A DNA stretch of 64,000 bases, taken from assembly GCF_019400745.1 (NCBI RefSeq), contig NZ_WJIB01000014.1, positions 1 through 64,000 on the forward strand, written 5' to 3'. This stretch comes from Cohnella sp. CFH 77786 (lineage in GTDB: Bacteria > Bacillota > Bacilli > Paenibacillales > Paenibacillaceae). The notes beneath the pieces are model-generated. The model saw nothing but the letters and a program-made list of their open reading frames with translations, had not been told where the DNA came from and did not search any database. Every line of letters starts with the position of its first letter. The first letter of the stretch is position 1. A program made the position numbers and the translations under genes. Shown one piece after another: positions 42,687 to 50,945 of the stretch.

Positions 42687-43427
42687 ATGAAAGTGAATAA
42701 CTTCAAAGAAGATCAAGCTCCCGATGAGGCTGGGCTTAATGGGGGATTGAATATCACGTCTCCGAAAACAAGAGTGCCGGTAAAAGCAGGTTCAGACAAG
42801 TGGCTCGTTGCCGCACTGCTCTTGCTGAGCGTCGTTCCGCTCGCTGCTGGCGCCTTCCGCCTAACCGAGCTAACGGTCGGCGCGGAAATTACGTCGGCCA
42901 ATGCGCGGTTCTTTGCGTCGCCTCTGCCGGTGGTGCTGCATATCTTGAGCGCAACTGTATATGCCATACTTGGCCCGTTCCAGTTCGCGACCGGTTTCCG
43001 GCGGCATAAACCCGGCTGGCACCGCATGGCCGGGCGAGTCCTGGTACCGTGTGGATTGCTGGTTGGGCTTTCGGGATTGTGGATGACCGTGTTCTATCCC
43101 CGCCCGGAAGGCACCGGTGAGCTGCTCTATGTATTGCGGCTTTTGTTTGGGTCAGGTATGGTCATATCCATCCTTCTCGGTTTTATCGCGATTCGAAGAG
43201 GAGAGGTAATCCGGCACCGAGCATGGATGATGCGCGGCTACGCGATCGGGATGGGCGCGGGTACGCAGGTGCTGACCCAGTTGGCCGGGGTACTGCTTCT
43301 CGGACCGCCAAGTGAGCTCAGCGGAGCCCTGCTGATGGGAGCGGGCTGGGTGATCAACCTTGCCGTGGCTGAATATGTCATCCGTATGAGGTCAATTGCC
43401 ATTAAGCTAACTGGCAGGATTGTTTAG
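42687..43427 (+). CDS. DUF2306-family membrane protein
   Basis: A 246-aa protein. After a polar N-terminal tail of about 35 residues come six or seven predicted transmembrane helices. HKPGWHRMAGRVLVPCGLLV and RRGEVIRHRAWMMRGYAIGM are typical of DUF2306 (His-rich, possibly haem- or proton-related). The role is unknown. ATG follows GGAAGGAG. The last codons contain AAGCTAACTGGCAG, which reappears at 44334 beyond the next, decayed locus. Confidence 0.85.
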   Translation: MKVNNFKEDQAPDEAGLNGGLNITSPKTRVPVKAGSDKWLVAALLLLSVVPLAAGAFRLTELTVGAEITSANARFFASPLPVVLHILSATVYAILGPFQFATGFRRHKPGWHRMAGRVLVPCGLLVGLSGLWMTVFYPRPEGTGELLYVLRLLFGSGMVISILLGFIAIRRGEVIRHRAWMMRGYAIGMGAGTQVLTQLAGVLLLGPPSELSGALLMGAGWVINLAVAEYVIRMRSIAIKLTGRIV

Positions 43428-44347
43428 TCCGCTTACCGAAAACCTAAAATAGATTTACCAAAAAAACATTTCCAAAAAAATCTTAACCACACATTAGGAG
43501 GCACTTACGGACCAGGCTTTTAAGTCAATACAATAAAAAATGCATACCATAAACAGCCATTTTGAAGTGTTTATCCCTAACGGTCGGGCAATCAAACCGG
43601 TCACCAAAGGCAACTGGGAGGGAGAGGGGGTTCATCCGGATCTTGACTTTGAAGAGGTGATGATTATATTGAAGCAAGGGATAATCGTTTTTCTAAATGG
43701 AACTTCAAGTTCCGGAAAGACTTCCATTTCGGCTGAACTATTAAACCAAAATGAAATCCCGTTTTATCATTTATCAATTGATGATTTTTTTAATGGATTG
43801 TTTCATGACTACATTGATTTCATAAACACCAAATATGCAGAAGATGTGCAAGGTCCAACCCATATTATTATTGAACCATTGATTACTTTGTTTTATTCGA
43901 CAATTAAATTCATGTCGGTAATGGGGACGAATATCGTAGTAGATACAGTTAATGATACTGACGATCGATTTAATACGTTTCTAGGTTTATTAATGGATCA
44001 TCCTGTACTGCTTGTAGGAGTAACTTGCTCGAAAGAAGGAGCTTATTAGGAGAGAAAAACTGAGGGGAGATAGAGAGATTGGTTTAGCAATCTCACAGTA
44101 TGATAAAGTTTATTGCCTTAATGAGTATGACCTTGAACTAAATACTGAAACCTTGACTCCTGATGAATGCGCCAATTTGATATTACATTTTATTAGATCA
44201 AATCGTGAATATACTGCTTTTAAGAGGCTAAATAAAAGAAGCAGTACGAGTTAGTAGTCCATTGAAGCCGTATCCTTCGGATAACACCATGTTTCATGCT
44301 TCGGGGCATTTGACAGAGTTCACAGCGTTCATAAAGCTAACTGGCAG
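43404..44347 (+). repeat. 14-bp direct repeats flanking a decayed segment
   Basis: AAGCTAACTGGCAG occurs at 43404-43417 (end of the DUF2306 gene) and again at 44334-44347. The 0.9 kb between them carries a chimeric broken gene. The repeats could mark a past duplication or recombination join. Confidence 0.55.
43540..44254 (+). pseudogene. Chimeric remnant: S41-peptidase tail joined to a frameshifted chloramphenicol-phosphotransferase-like kinase
   Basis: From 43540 the frame reads SHFEVFIPNGRAI and VTKGNWEGEGVHPDL, the C-terminal signature of bacterial S41 (tail-specific) peptidases. It then passes without a stop into a P-loop kinase (IVFLNGTSSSGKTS) with DTVND and LVGVTCSKE, a chloramphenicol-phosphotransferase-like family. 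The frame ends at 44049, but the kinase continues in the next frame (LIRREKLRGDREIGLAISQY, then DECANLILHFI) to TAG at 44252-44254. One extra G near 44038 explains the break. A kinase-only start at ATG 43660 or TTG 43669 (GAGGTG upstream) is plausible. The N-terminal peptidase piece is debris. Confidence 0.8.
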
Positions 44348-44438
44348 TTTAAATTAGCAATCCATAAGAAACAACCCAAGCTGAAATGTGCAAAAATGGT
44401 TAATATAAATTGCCCTCATGAACAAAGGAGAACTGAAA

Positions 44439-45014
44439 ATGAGAAAACTCGTTCTATTCCTGCACGCATCGCTTGACGGTTTTGTAGAAGGGCCGAACGG
44501 TGAAATGGACATTGGCTGGATTTCCTACGATGCTGATTTGGAGAAACACGCGAAAGAAATTCTGAGTACTGCCGACACTGTCATTTGGGGACGCGGGACT
44601 TATCAGATGATGTACGGTTACTGGCCGTCTGTGGCTTCGAACCCATCGGCTTCGCAGCATGAACGGAATCATGCCGAGTGGATCGAAAAGACAGCCAAAA
44701 TCGTTTTTTCCACGACGCTGGAGAAAGTCGAATGGAACAATTCCAGACTGGTGAAAGAAGATGTCGAGGAAGAGATCAAGAACCTCAAACAGCAACCAGG
44801 CAAGGATATGGTCATCCTCGGCAGTCCGAGGTTCGCACACTACCTTATGCAGCTTGATTTAATAGATGAGTATAAAATTACGGTTTCTCCCGTCCTGATC
44901 GGCAGCGGGTTGCCGTTATTCCAAGGTCTCAAGGAGAAGATCAATCTTAAACTTATCGAAAACAAGACCTTTGATTCCGGAGCCATCGGTCTCGTTTACC
45001 AGACGGTTAGATGA
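44439..45014 (+). CDS. Dihydrofolate reductase-family protein (RibD C-terminal-like)
   Basis: A 191-aa protein of the DHFR/RibD_C fold. It starts RKLVLFLHASLDGFVEGPNG, with TVIWGRGTYQMMYGYW (NADPH-site helix) and GKDMVILGSPRFAHYLMQLD, then SPVLIGSGLPLF. Proteins of this group (YyaP/YwjB-like) are abundant in Bacillales, with unknown substrates. ATG 44439 has AAAGGAG 8 nt upstream and is preferred over ATG 44418. No clear operon partner. Confidence 0.9.
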   Translation: MRKLVLFLHASLDGFVEGPNGEMDIGWISYDADLEKHAKEILSTADTVIWGRGTYQMMYGYWPSVASNPSASQHERNHAEWIEKTAKIVFSTTLEKVEWNNSRLVKEDVEEEIKNLKQQPGKDMVILGSPRFAHYLMQLDLIDEYKITVSPVLIGSGLPLFQGLKEKINLKLIENKTFDSGAIGLVYQTVR

Positions 45015-45065
45015 CCTTGTGCTTCGGCAGATACACTTTAGAGGATCCTGACATGATGGGCATGA

Positions 45066-45096
45066 ACCCCGTAACTTGTTTACGGGGTATTTTTGT
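45066..45096 (+). terminator. Terminator hairpin upstream of decayed mini-XRE gene
   Basis: ACCCCGTAA (45066-45074) and TTACGGGGT (45080-45088), followed by ATTTTTGTT. Stem and tail nearly repeat the hairpin at 37867. It lies 9 nt before the XRE remnant. Confidence 0.85.
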
Positions 45097-45105
45097 TGGA
45101 TCGAG

Positions 45106-45225
45106 ATGAACCTTGGCGAAAAGATCAGGTCTATTCGGATATCTGAAGATTTCGAAGGACGATCGAAAGATATCGAATTCAAGGAGAGGCTCCTTCTTTA
45201 TATACTTCAAACAAAGACGGAATGA
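45106..45225 (+). pseudogene. Truncated third copy of the mini-XRE gene
   Basis: ATG 45106 encodes MNLGEKIRSIRISE, matching MNLGEKVRFIRKSN of the XRE gene at 37921. The similarity then stops and the 39-codon frame ends at 45225 without the HTH core. With the preceding hairpin this is a decayed copy of the same hairpin-XRE unit. Confidence 0.7.
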
Positions 45226-45271
45226 ATGATGGCCACATGGATTTCCGTCTTAACTGGAGGGGGTTAAAAAG

Positions 45272-46627
45272 GTGCGGAAGATGAAAAAGTTGCTGGGTAC
45301 TGCAATAGCCGGAATGATGGCGCTTAGCTTGCTCGCGGGATGCGGAAATGGGAAATCACCCCAAGCGGAATCATCCGCGGTTTCTTCGCCAATTGCGACT
45401 GCCAGCAGTGCTGCCGACGTAGGCGGTCAAACGGAGAAAAAACCGGAGGATTACAAAGGCGAAATTACGGTGTGGACATGGTGGAAGCCTTATTTTGACG
45501 AGTCCATTGCGGATTTCAACAAGACTTATCCGAATGTCAAAGTCAACCTTACCGTTATGGGCTGGGGAGACTATGTAACCAAATTCGAGACGGCCAAAGC
45601 ATCCGGCGGAGAGCTGCCCGATGTGGCGATGGCGGAGTCCTACTGGTGGGGCAGGTTCCTGTCTTACAAGAATACGTTCGTCGATTTAACGACTGTCGGC
45701 TTCAAGAAGACGGACATTGCGGACGCGGCTTCGAATGCGGTCGTAGATCCGGACGGCAAATTCGTCGCGATTCCGCAAGGTCTTGGACTGGGCGCGATCT
45801 GGTACCGGAAGGACCTGGCGAAAGAGGTGTTCGGCACCGACGACCCCGCCGCGATCGCCGGCAAATATGCCTCGATGGAAGATTTCATTTTGAATGCCGG
45901 CAAGGAAGTCAAAGAGAAAAGCGGCGGAAAATTGACGGCTTTCACGAATGCAACGGACGTTATGGAAGGCTTGATTGCATCCCAAGTGTCGTCCGGCAAA
46001 AGCTATGTTGACGGCGATACGCTCAAAGTTAAAGAAAACATGACATCTGCATTCCAAACGTTGGACAAGGCCCTGAAAGAAGGGTATATCGCCAAAGTGA
46101 ACGGGCCGGCGATGGATGCTGCATGGGCTTCGGGCAAAGTCGTCTTCTTCCCTTCGGCGGGCTGGAGAGAAGGGACGATTCCTGCCAACGACAAGGACGG
46201 TAAAGGCCGCTGGGGCGTGTTCGCGCCTCCGGGAGGAGCATATTTCCGCGGCGGAACGGCGGAACTTATCGTAGACAAAGGAGATCCCGAGAAGGCCAAG
46301 CTTGCCGCATTGTTCATTAAACACCGCATGTTCACGGAAGAAGGCATGAAGGTCAACAACAAGTTCGGAAATCTTTCCGCAGTCAAGGAAATTGAACAGA
46401 AGAAGCTGACGAACGGCGTGAACGACTATTTCGGTCTTGACATTACGGCTTATTTCTACGATGTCCTTAGTAAGATGAAGCCGGTGAAATACGGGAAGCA
46501 CGACAGCGTGATCGAGGATCAACTGAAAGCGGTCGCGCTCGACATGGAGAAGTCGGGATTGGAACCGGAGAAGGCCGTCGAGAAAGCGATTTCGGCGATC
46601 AAGTCCAAAGACGATTCGATCCAATAA
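45272..46627 (+). CDS. Family 1 extracellular solute-binding lipoprotein (transport operon)
   Basis: A 451-aa SBP with lipobox SLLAGC (Cys26), a Ser/Ala-rich linker, and SBP_bac_1 motifs ITVWTWWKPYFDESIADFNK and GKGRWGVFAPPGGAYFRGGT. It is a paralog of the sensor-associated SBP at 50946. GTG 45272 stands 8 nt after GGAGGGGG. ATG 45281 is the alternative. First gene of a locus with two permeases, an MCP, an SBP-HK-RR set, an AraC regulator and a GH5 glucanase, so beta-glucan oligosaccharides are plausible ligands. Confidence 0.93.
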   Translation: MRKMKKLLGTAIAGMMALSLLAGCGNGKSPQAESSAVSSPIATASSAADVGGQTEKKPEDYKGEITVWTWWKPYFDESIADFNKTYPNVKVNLTVMGWGDYVTKFETAKASGGELPDVAMAESYWWGRFLSYKNTFVDLTTVGFKKTDIADAASNAVVDPDGKFVAIPQGLGLGAIWYRKDLAKEVFGTDDPAAIAGKYASMEDFILNAGKEVKEKSGGKLTAFTNATDVMEGLIASQVSSGKSYVDGDTLKVKENMTSAFQTLDKALKEGYIAKVNGPAMDAAWASGKVVFFPSAGWREGTIPANDKDGKGRWGVFAPPGGAYFRGGTAELIVDKGDPEKAKLAALFIKHRMFTEEGMKVNNKFGNLSAVKEIEQKKLTNGVNDYFGLDITAYFYDVLSKMKPVKYGKHDSVIEDQLKAVALDMEKSGLEPEKAVEKAISAIKSKDDSIQ

Positions 46628-46640
46628 AACAGCAAACGCA

Positions 46641-46679
46641 ATTCATGTCAGGGGCTGGCGTTCCAGCCCCTGCATGAAA
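46641..46679 (+). promoter_or_regulatory. Intercistronic hairpin between SBP and permease genes
   Basis: CAGGGGCTGG (46649-46658) and CCAGCCCCTG (46663-46672) with a 4-nt loop, extended by TTCATG/CATGAA. No T-tract. Equivalent in position to the hairpin at 35613. Confidence 0.75.
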
Positions 46680-46695
46680 GAGTGGAGAGGGAAAG

Positions 46696-47649
46696 ATGCA
46701 TACAGCAAAGATGAAGGCACCCCGAAAGCCGTTACGGATCCAAAATACCGAGAACTTCGGATATTTGTTTATTTTGCCCTTTTTTCTGGTGATGATCGTC
46801 TTTTCATTGGCGCCGACGCTGTTCACTCTTTGGATCAGCTTCACGAAGTGGAACTTTTTTTCGGACATGACTTGGGTGGGTCTGGATAATTATATCCAGG
46901 TTCTGAAAGGAAAGATGTTCTACAAATCCCTGCTGAATACACTGCGGATCATGTTGCTTGCCTTGCCTGCCTGCATCATAGCCGCCCTTGGGATCGCCTA
47001 TATGCTGGAGGTTAAATTCAAGAAATTCGCCCGGACCTTTAAGGCGATTTCTTTCCTGCCTTACGTAACGACTCCGGTTGCGGTAGGCGTCTTGTTCGGA
47101 TTGTTGTTCGACTATCAGACCGGGTTCATTAACATCTTCATGCAGAAGCTGGGCTTGGCGAAAGATCCCGTTTATTGGATGGCGAATCCGAATTACGTCG
47201 TGATGATTGTGGCCTTAATCGTATTTTGGAAAAACCTCGGTTACTTTATGCTGCTGTATTTCGCGGGCTTAAAATCCGTCCCGCAGGAAATGTACGAGGC
47301 AGCCGATATCGATGGGGCGAATACGTGGCACAAGTTCTGGTACGTGGCGCTGCCGACCATCAAGCCGATTACGGTTTTTATCGTCGTCACCTCGATCATA
47401 TGGGGACTGCAAATTTTCGACGAACCCGCTTTGCTCGTCGTAGGCACCGACAACAACTTGAGCATTGCAAGCACGCTCGGCGGTCCGGAGAAGAGCGTAT
47501 ATACCCTAGTCAGTTACGTTTATGAAGAAGGATTCATTTTGTTCCGGACGGGTACGGCTTCGGCTGTCGCGTACTTGATGACGATTGTCATTGTTTTGTT
47601 GGCCTGGGTCGGATTCAAACTTCTCAACAGGGAGGGATCAGGCCGATGA
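46696..47649 (+). CDS. CUT1 sugar ABC transporter permease (MalF type)
   Basis: A 317-aa permease with six or seven predicted helices. It starts FGYLFILPFFLVMIVFSLAP and has the EAA loop YEAADIDGANTWHKFWYVALP (about residue 203). ATG follows GAGAGGGAAAG. The end overlaps (ATGA) both a chimeric mini-ORF and one repeat of a 227-bp tandem duplication (47537-47990) that has copied its last helix. Confidence 0.94.
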   Translation: MHTAKMKAPRKPLRIQNTENFGYLFILPFFLVMIVFSLAPTLFTLWISFTKWNFFSDMTWVGLDNYIQVLKGKMFYKSLLNTLRIMLLALPACIIAALGIAYMLEVKFKKFARTFKAISFLPYVTTPVAVGVLFGLLFDYQTGFINIFMQKLGLAKDPVYWMANPNYVVMIVALIVFWKNLGYFMLLYFAGLKSVPQEMYEAADIDGANTWHKFWYVALPTIKPITVFIVVTSIIWGLQIFDEPALLVVGTDNNLSIASTLGGPEKSVYTLVSYVYEEGFILFRTGTASAVAYLMTIVIVLLAWVGFKLLNREGSGR

Positions 47650-47990
47650 ACACCGGCAGCAAATCGCATTTCGCGGCAGGACTGTCTTTCTATACGTTGA
47701 TTGCCGTATTGACCGTTGTCTCGCTGGCGCCCTTCTACGCCGTGATCGTGATGGGATCTTACTTTTTGTTCCGAACAAGTACGGCTTTAGTTGCCGCGTA
47801 TTTGATGACGATTGTCATTGTTTTGTTGTTCTGGGTCGGATTCAAACTTCTCAACAAGGAGGGAACCGGCCGATGAACACAGGCGGTAAATCGCATTTCG
47901 CGGCAGGACTATCTTTCTACACGTTGATTGCCGTATTGACCGTTGTCTCGCTGGCGCCCTTCTACGCGATGATCGTGATGGGCACTTACG
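47537..47990 (+). repeat. 227-bp tandem duplication across permease gene junction
   Basis: Copy A (about 47537-47763) and copy B (about 47764-47990) each contain the 3' end of the MalF-type gene, an ATGA junction with a ribosome site (GGGAGG or AAGGAGGG) and the 5' end of the MalG-type gene. The offset between matching bases is exactly 227. They differ at a few dozen positions, mostly third codon positions. Confidence 0.92.
47646..47876 (+). CDS. Chimeric two-helix mini-permease ORF from tandem duplication
   Basis: A 76-aa frame made of the N-terminal helix of the MalG-type permease (NTGSKSHFAAGLSFYTLIAV, then LAPFYAVIVMG) joined to the C-terminal helix of the MalF-type permease (LVAAYLMTIVIVLLFWVGFK). 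Both ends are coupled by ATGA overlaps to the flanking permease genes, and GGGAGG lies 7 nt before its ATG. It may simply be a by-product of the duplication. However, it has stayed open despite substitutions in the repeats, so translation of a two-helix protein is likely. Function unknown. Confidence 0.6.
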   Translation: MNTGSKSHFAAGLSFYTLIAVLTVVSLAPFYAVIVMGSYFLFRTSTALVAAYLMTIVIVLLFWVGFKLLNKEGTGR

Positions 47991-48703
47991 ATAGTTTTCA
48001 GCTTTTCCGCTTTAACGGCCTCCCGTCCGACTATATCTTGCATAATTTTGCGACGATTTCGAAAACGGAGTTCCCGACCTTTATGAAAAACAGCTTGGTG
48101 ATGTCGCTGTCCAGCGTCTTCTTTTCTTTGTTGGCTTCGGCACTTTGCGGCTACGGCTTCGCGAAGTTTCGGTTCAAAGGGAACAAGATGCTCTACAATC
48201 TCGTATTGTTCACCATGATGGTCCCTTCTCAGTTAAGCATCGTCGCTTATGTGTACGAAATGAAGCTCTTTCACTTGAACGATTCGCTCGTTCCGTCCAT
48301 TTTACCCTACGTATTCGCAGGCTTCGGAGTTTTTTGGATGACCCAGTATATCAAGGACATCGTACCGACGGAGGTGCTGGAGAGCGCCAGAATCGATTCA
48401 GCCGGGGAATTCCGAATATTTTTTAGCATTGTTGTTCCTATGATTACGCCGGCTGTGATTACGCTGGGGCTGCTCAATTTCGTCTGGTCCTGGAATTCCT
48501 TCTTCGTGCCGCTGGTCACGATTAACGACAGCCGGCTATTCACGGTGCCGCTCGGTATTAATTCTTTCAATTCCTTGTATTATCAGGACAATGGCGCAAA
48601 AATACTTGCACTCTCCATTGCTACAATGCCCGTTGTACTGCTTTATTTGATCTTCTCCAACCGGCTGCAAAGCGGCTTGACGGCAGGAGCAGTAAAAGCG
48701 TAG
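47873..48703 (+). CDS. CUT1 sugar ABC transporter permease (MalG type)
   Basis: A 276-aa permease with six predicted helices. The coupling motif region is LESARIDSAGEFRIFFSIVVP, with Glu-Ser-Ala in place of the usual Glu-Ala-Ala. The C-terminus NRLQSGLTAGAVKA is typical. ATG 47873 has AAGGAGGG 8 nt upstream. Longer in-frame openings from 47585 run backwards through the duplicated segment and are rejected. The MCP gene follows after 33 bp. Confidence 0.93.
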   Translation: MNTGGKSHFAAGLSFYTLIAVLTVVSLAPFYAMIVMGTYDSFQLFRFNGLPSDYILHNFATISKTEFPTFMKNSLVMSLSSVFFSLLASALCGYGFAKFRFKGNKMLYNLVLFTMMVPSQLSIVAYVYEMKLFHLNDSLVPSILPYVFAGFGVFWMTQYIKDIVPTEVLESARIDSAGEFRIFFSIVVPMITPAVITLGLLNFVWSWNSFFVPLVTINDSRLFTVPLGINSFNSLYYQDNGAKILALSIATMPVVLLYLIFSNRLQSGLTAGAVKA

Positions 48704-48736
48704 TTCATCACATGGCAGGGGCGAGGGAAACCATTA

Positions 48737-50818
48737 ATGGCTTATGTAATAAAGTGGGCTAAGGGAACTTTATTTTTTTTGAGAAAGGCTCGGCTTCTTG
48801 GAAAAATACGAATTCGAACGAAGCTGTTCATTTCCCTGTTCGGCCTCTGCCTGATTCCTTTGATCGTCGTGGGCTATTTATCCTACCGTCAATCCAATTC
48901 CACTATTCAATCCCAAATCAGCACGTACTCGGTTCAGGTGATGAATCAAGCCAGCTCCAATCTGGCCATACAGTTGGATCATTTGAACAGCTACGCCACA
49001 GAAATCGCTTTTTCAAACGATGTGCAGACGATCATGGGAAAGAGAAGCAAAGGCGACCACGCTTACTTCGGTTCGGAATACGACAGCCGGCTGCTAGAGC
49101 TGATCCAATCCAAATATTCGAATCTGACCGAGAGCGTGACGGATGCCGAGCTACTCGGACTTGATGCGCAAATGATCAAACCGGAAGGAAATCAGCTTTG
49201 GGAGAAGAAGGAAGTGGAAAGCTTGGTTAGAACCGCTTCCGAAAATAAGGGACGCACGGCATGGAGCGCGGGATATTTGGGTTATGAAGGCGTATTCAAC
49301 GATCCCCATCTCATTCTGAGCAAAGCGGTCATGACCATGGGCGACTCGAAGCAAATCGGGACGATTCTCGTGGCGGTAAAGGAATCCTATTTTCGTAAAT
49401 GGCTGTCTCAAATCGATCTGGGCAATGGCTCGGATATTTTCATTGTGAATGCCGAGGGCGAAATCCTGTCAGGGAATGTGGATAATCTCAAGTTCAAAGA
49501 GCCTTATCCAGGCCCATTACTCGAAGAAATAGGAAGACAGAAGACGCAGTTCTTCGATTGGCGCAAGGATGGAAAACGTTATTTGGCCGCAAACTCTCCG
49601 ATCAAGGGAACGGATTGGTACCTTGTCAGCACCATTCCGTATTCGTATCTGAATGAGTCTGCGAATAAGCTAAGCTTGCTTATTGTCGGGCTAATCGCAA
49701 TCTGTTGCGTGCTTGCTTTCACGATATCCTTTATGATCACAAGGAATATCACGACTCCCTTGAACCAAGTGATCGCAACTATGAACCAAGCGAAGCAAGG
49801 CAATCTGACAGGCAAAGTCAAGATCCGCAGCAGGGATGAATTGGGTGATATGGGACAGATATACAACGGAATGATTTCGGCCGTCAGCCAGCTCGTTGAA
49901 CAAGTAGCGAAGCACTCGGGGAATGTGGCTGTTCATGCCCGGAACATGGCGGAAGGTTCCGAATTGCTTCGCGAAGCCTCTGCTCAGAATGCTACTGCGA
50001 TAACGCATATCGCTGTAGGTGCGTCCGAACAAGCCGAAGAGGCTTCACTCAATGTGACCAGAATCCAGGATTTATCCGACAGCATCAACCTCGTTGTGAA
50101 GGATATGGAGCTTATCTCCGAACAGGTGGACGACACTCGGAATAGAAGCAGCGAAGCGTCAGCCGTAATGGCGAGCTTAAGCGGCAAAGGATTGGAAGTC
50201 ATTGAAATGTCTGAGTGTATTAGGGATGAAGTCAAGAACCTGAATACAGAGATTCGGCAGATCGAAAAAGTGACGAAGCTGATTTCCAACATTTCCGGCA
50301 AGACCCATATTCTCGCGTTGAACGCATCGATAGAAGCAGCAAGGGCTGGAGCCGCCGGCAAAGGCTTCGCCGTCGTGGCGAACGAGGTCAAGGGATTGGC
50401 AGATCAGACGAAAGACTTATTGAAGATGATTGCAAGCGCGATTCAATCCATTCAGGGGAGAGTACAGAATACGCTGTATTCGGCGGAAATTTCGCGCGGA
50501 AAAATCCAGGATCAAATGGCAATTATTCGGGATATGGAATTCGTCTTTCAGAGCGTTCACCAGTCGCTGGATCAGATTTCGATGTTAAAGAGCAATACTG
50601 TTGAGTCCGCCGAAAACATGCTGGCCATGCGAAATGAAACTTTCAGCAGTATTGCCAAAATATCGGCGATCTCTCAAGAAACAGCCGCATTCGTCGAACA
50701 AGCCAGCGCCGGTATAGATGAACATAAGGCAATGGCGGAGGAGTTCTCGCGGTTGGCTAACAGTCTGCACATCATGGCCGAAGATCTTAACAAACAATTA
50801 TCCGTATTTAAGGTGTAA
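48737..50818 (+). CDS. Methyl-accepting chemotaxis protein with Cache-type sensor
   Basis: A 693-aa receptor. TM1 (about residues 29-50, [20 protein letters not shown]) is followed by an extracellular dCache-like domain (about 52-305), TM2 (about 312-334), HAMP (about 335-390) and the signalling domain with hairpin tip [20 protein letters not shown], then [15 protein letters not shown]. It is embedded in the sugar locus, 33 bp after the permease gene and before the sensor SBP, so it probably directs swimming towards the transported sugar. ATG 48737 has GAGGG about 10 nt upstream. The sensor half resembles those of YesM kinases. Confidence 0.93.
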   Translation: MAYVIKWAKGTLFFLRKARLLGKIRIRTKLFISLFGLCLIPLIVVGYLSYRQSNSTIQSQISTYSVQVMNQASSNLAIQLDHLNSYATEIAFSNDVQTIMGKRSKGDHAYFGSEYDSRLLELIQSKYSNLTESVTDAELLGLDAQMIKPEGNQLWEKKEVESLVRTASENKGRTAWSAGYLGYEGVFNDPHLILSKAVMTMGDSKQIGTILVAVKESYFRKWLSQIDLGNGSDIFIVNAEGEILSGNVDNLKFKEPYPGPLLEEIGRQKTQFFDWRKDGKRYLAANSPIKGTDWYLVSTIPYSYLNESANKLSLLIVGLIAICCVLAFTISFMITRNITTPLNQVIATMNQAKQGNLTGKVKIRSRDELGDMGQIYNGMISAVSQLVEQVAKHSGNVAVHARNMAEGSELLREASAQNATAITHIAVGASEQAEEASLNVTRIQDLSDSINLVVKDMELISEQVDDTRNRSSEASAVMASLSGKGLEVIEMSECIRDEVKNLNTEIRQIEKVTKLISNISGKTHILALNASIEAARAGAAGKGFAVVANEVKGLADQTKDLLKMIASAIQSIQGRVQNTLYSAEISRGKIQDQMAIIRDMEFVFQSVHQSLDQISMLKSNTVESAENMLAMRNETFSSIAKISAISQETAAFVEQASAGIDEHKAMAEEFSRLANSLHIMAEDLNKQLSVFKV

Positions 50819-50893
50819 CTCCGCCAAAAAGCGTTGGATCGTAATATCGTTCGCTTCCAGTAAATACTGACCAGGGAACGGAAAACGCTATGA

Positions 50894-50899
50894 TATAAT
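50894..50899 (+). promoter_or_regulatory. Candidate -10 box upstream of second SBP
   Basis: TATAAT (perfect -10) lies 47 bp before the SBP ATG. No good -35 box is visible at 17 bp, which suits an activated promoter. Confidence 0.4.
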
Positions 50900-50945
50900 G
50901 AGTGCGATACCGAACATGTCTGATTTTCTACAAGGTGGTCGCGTC

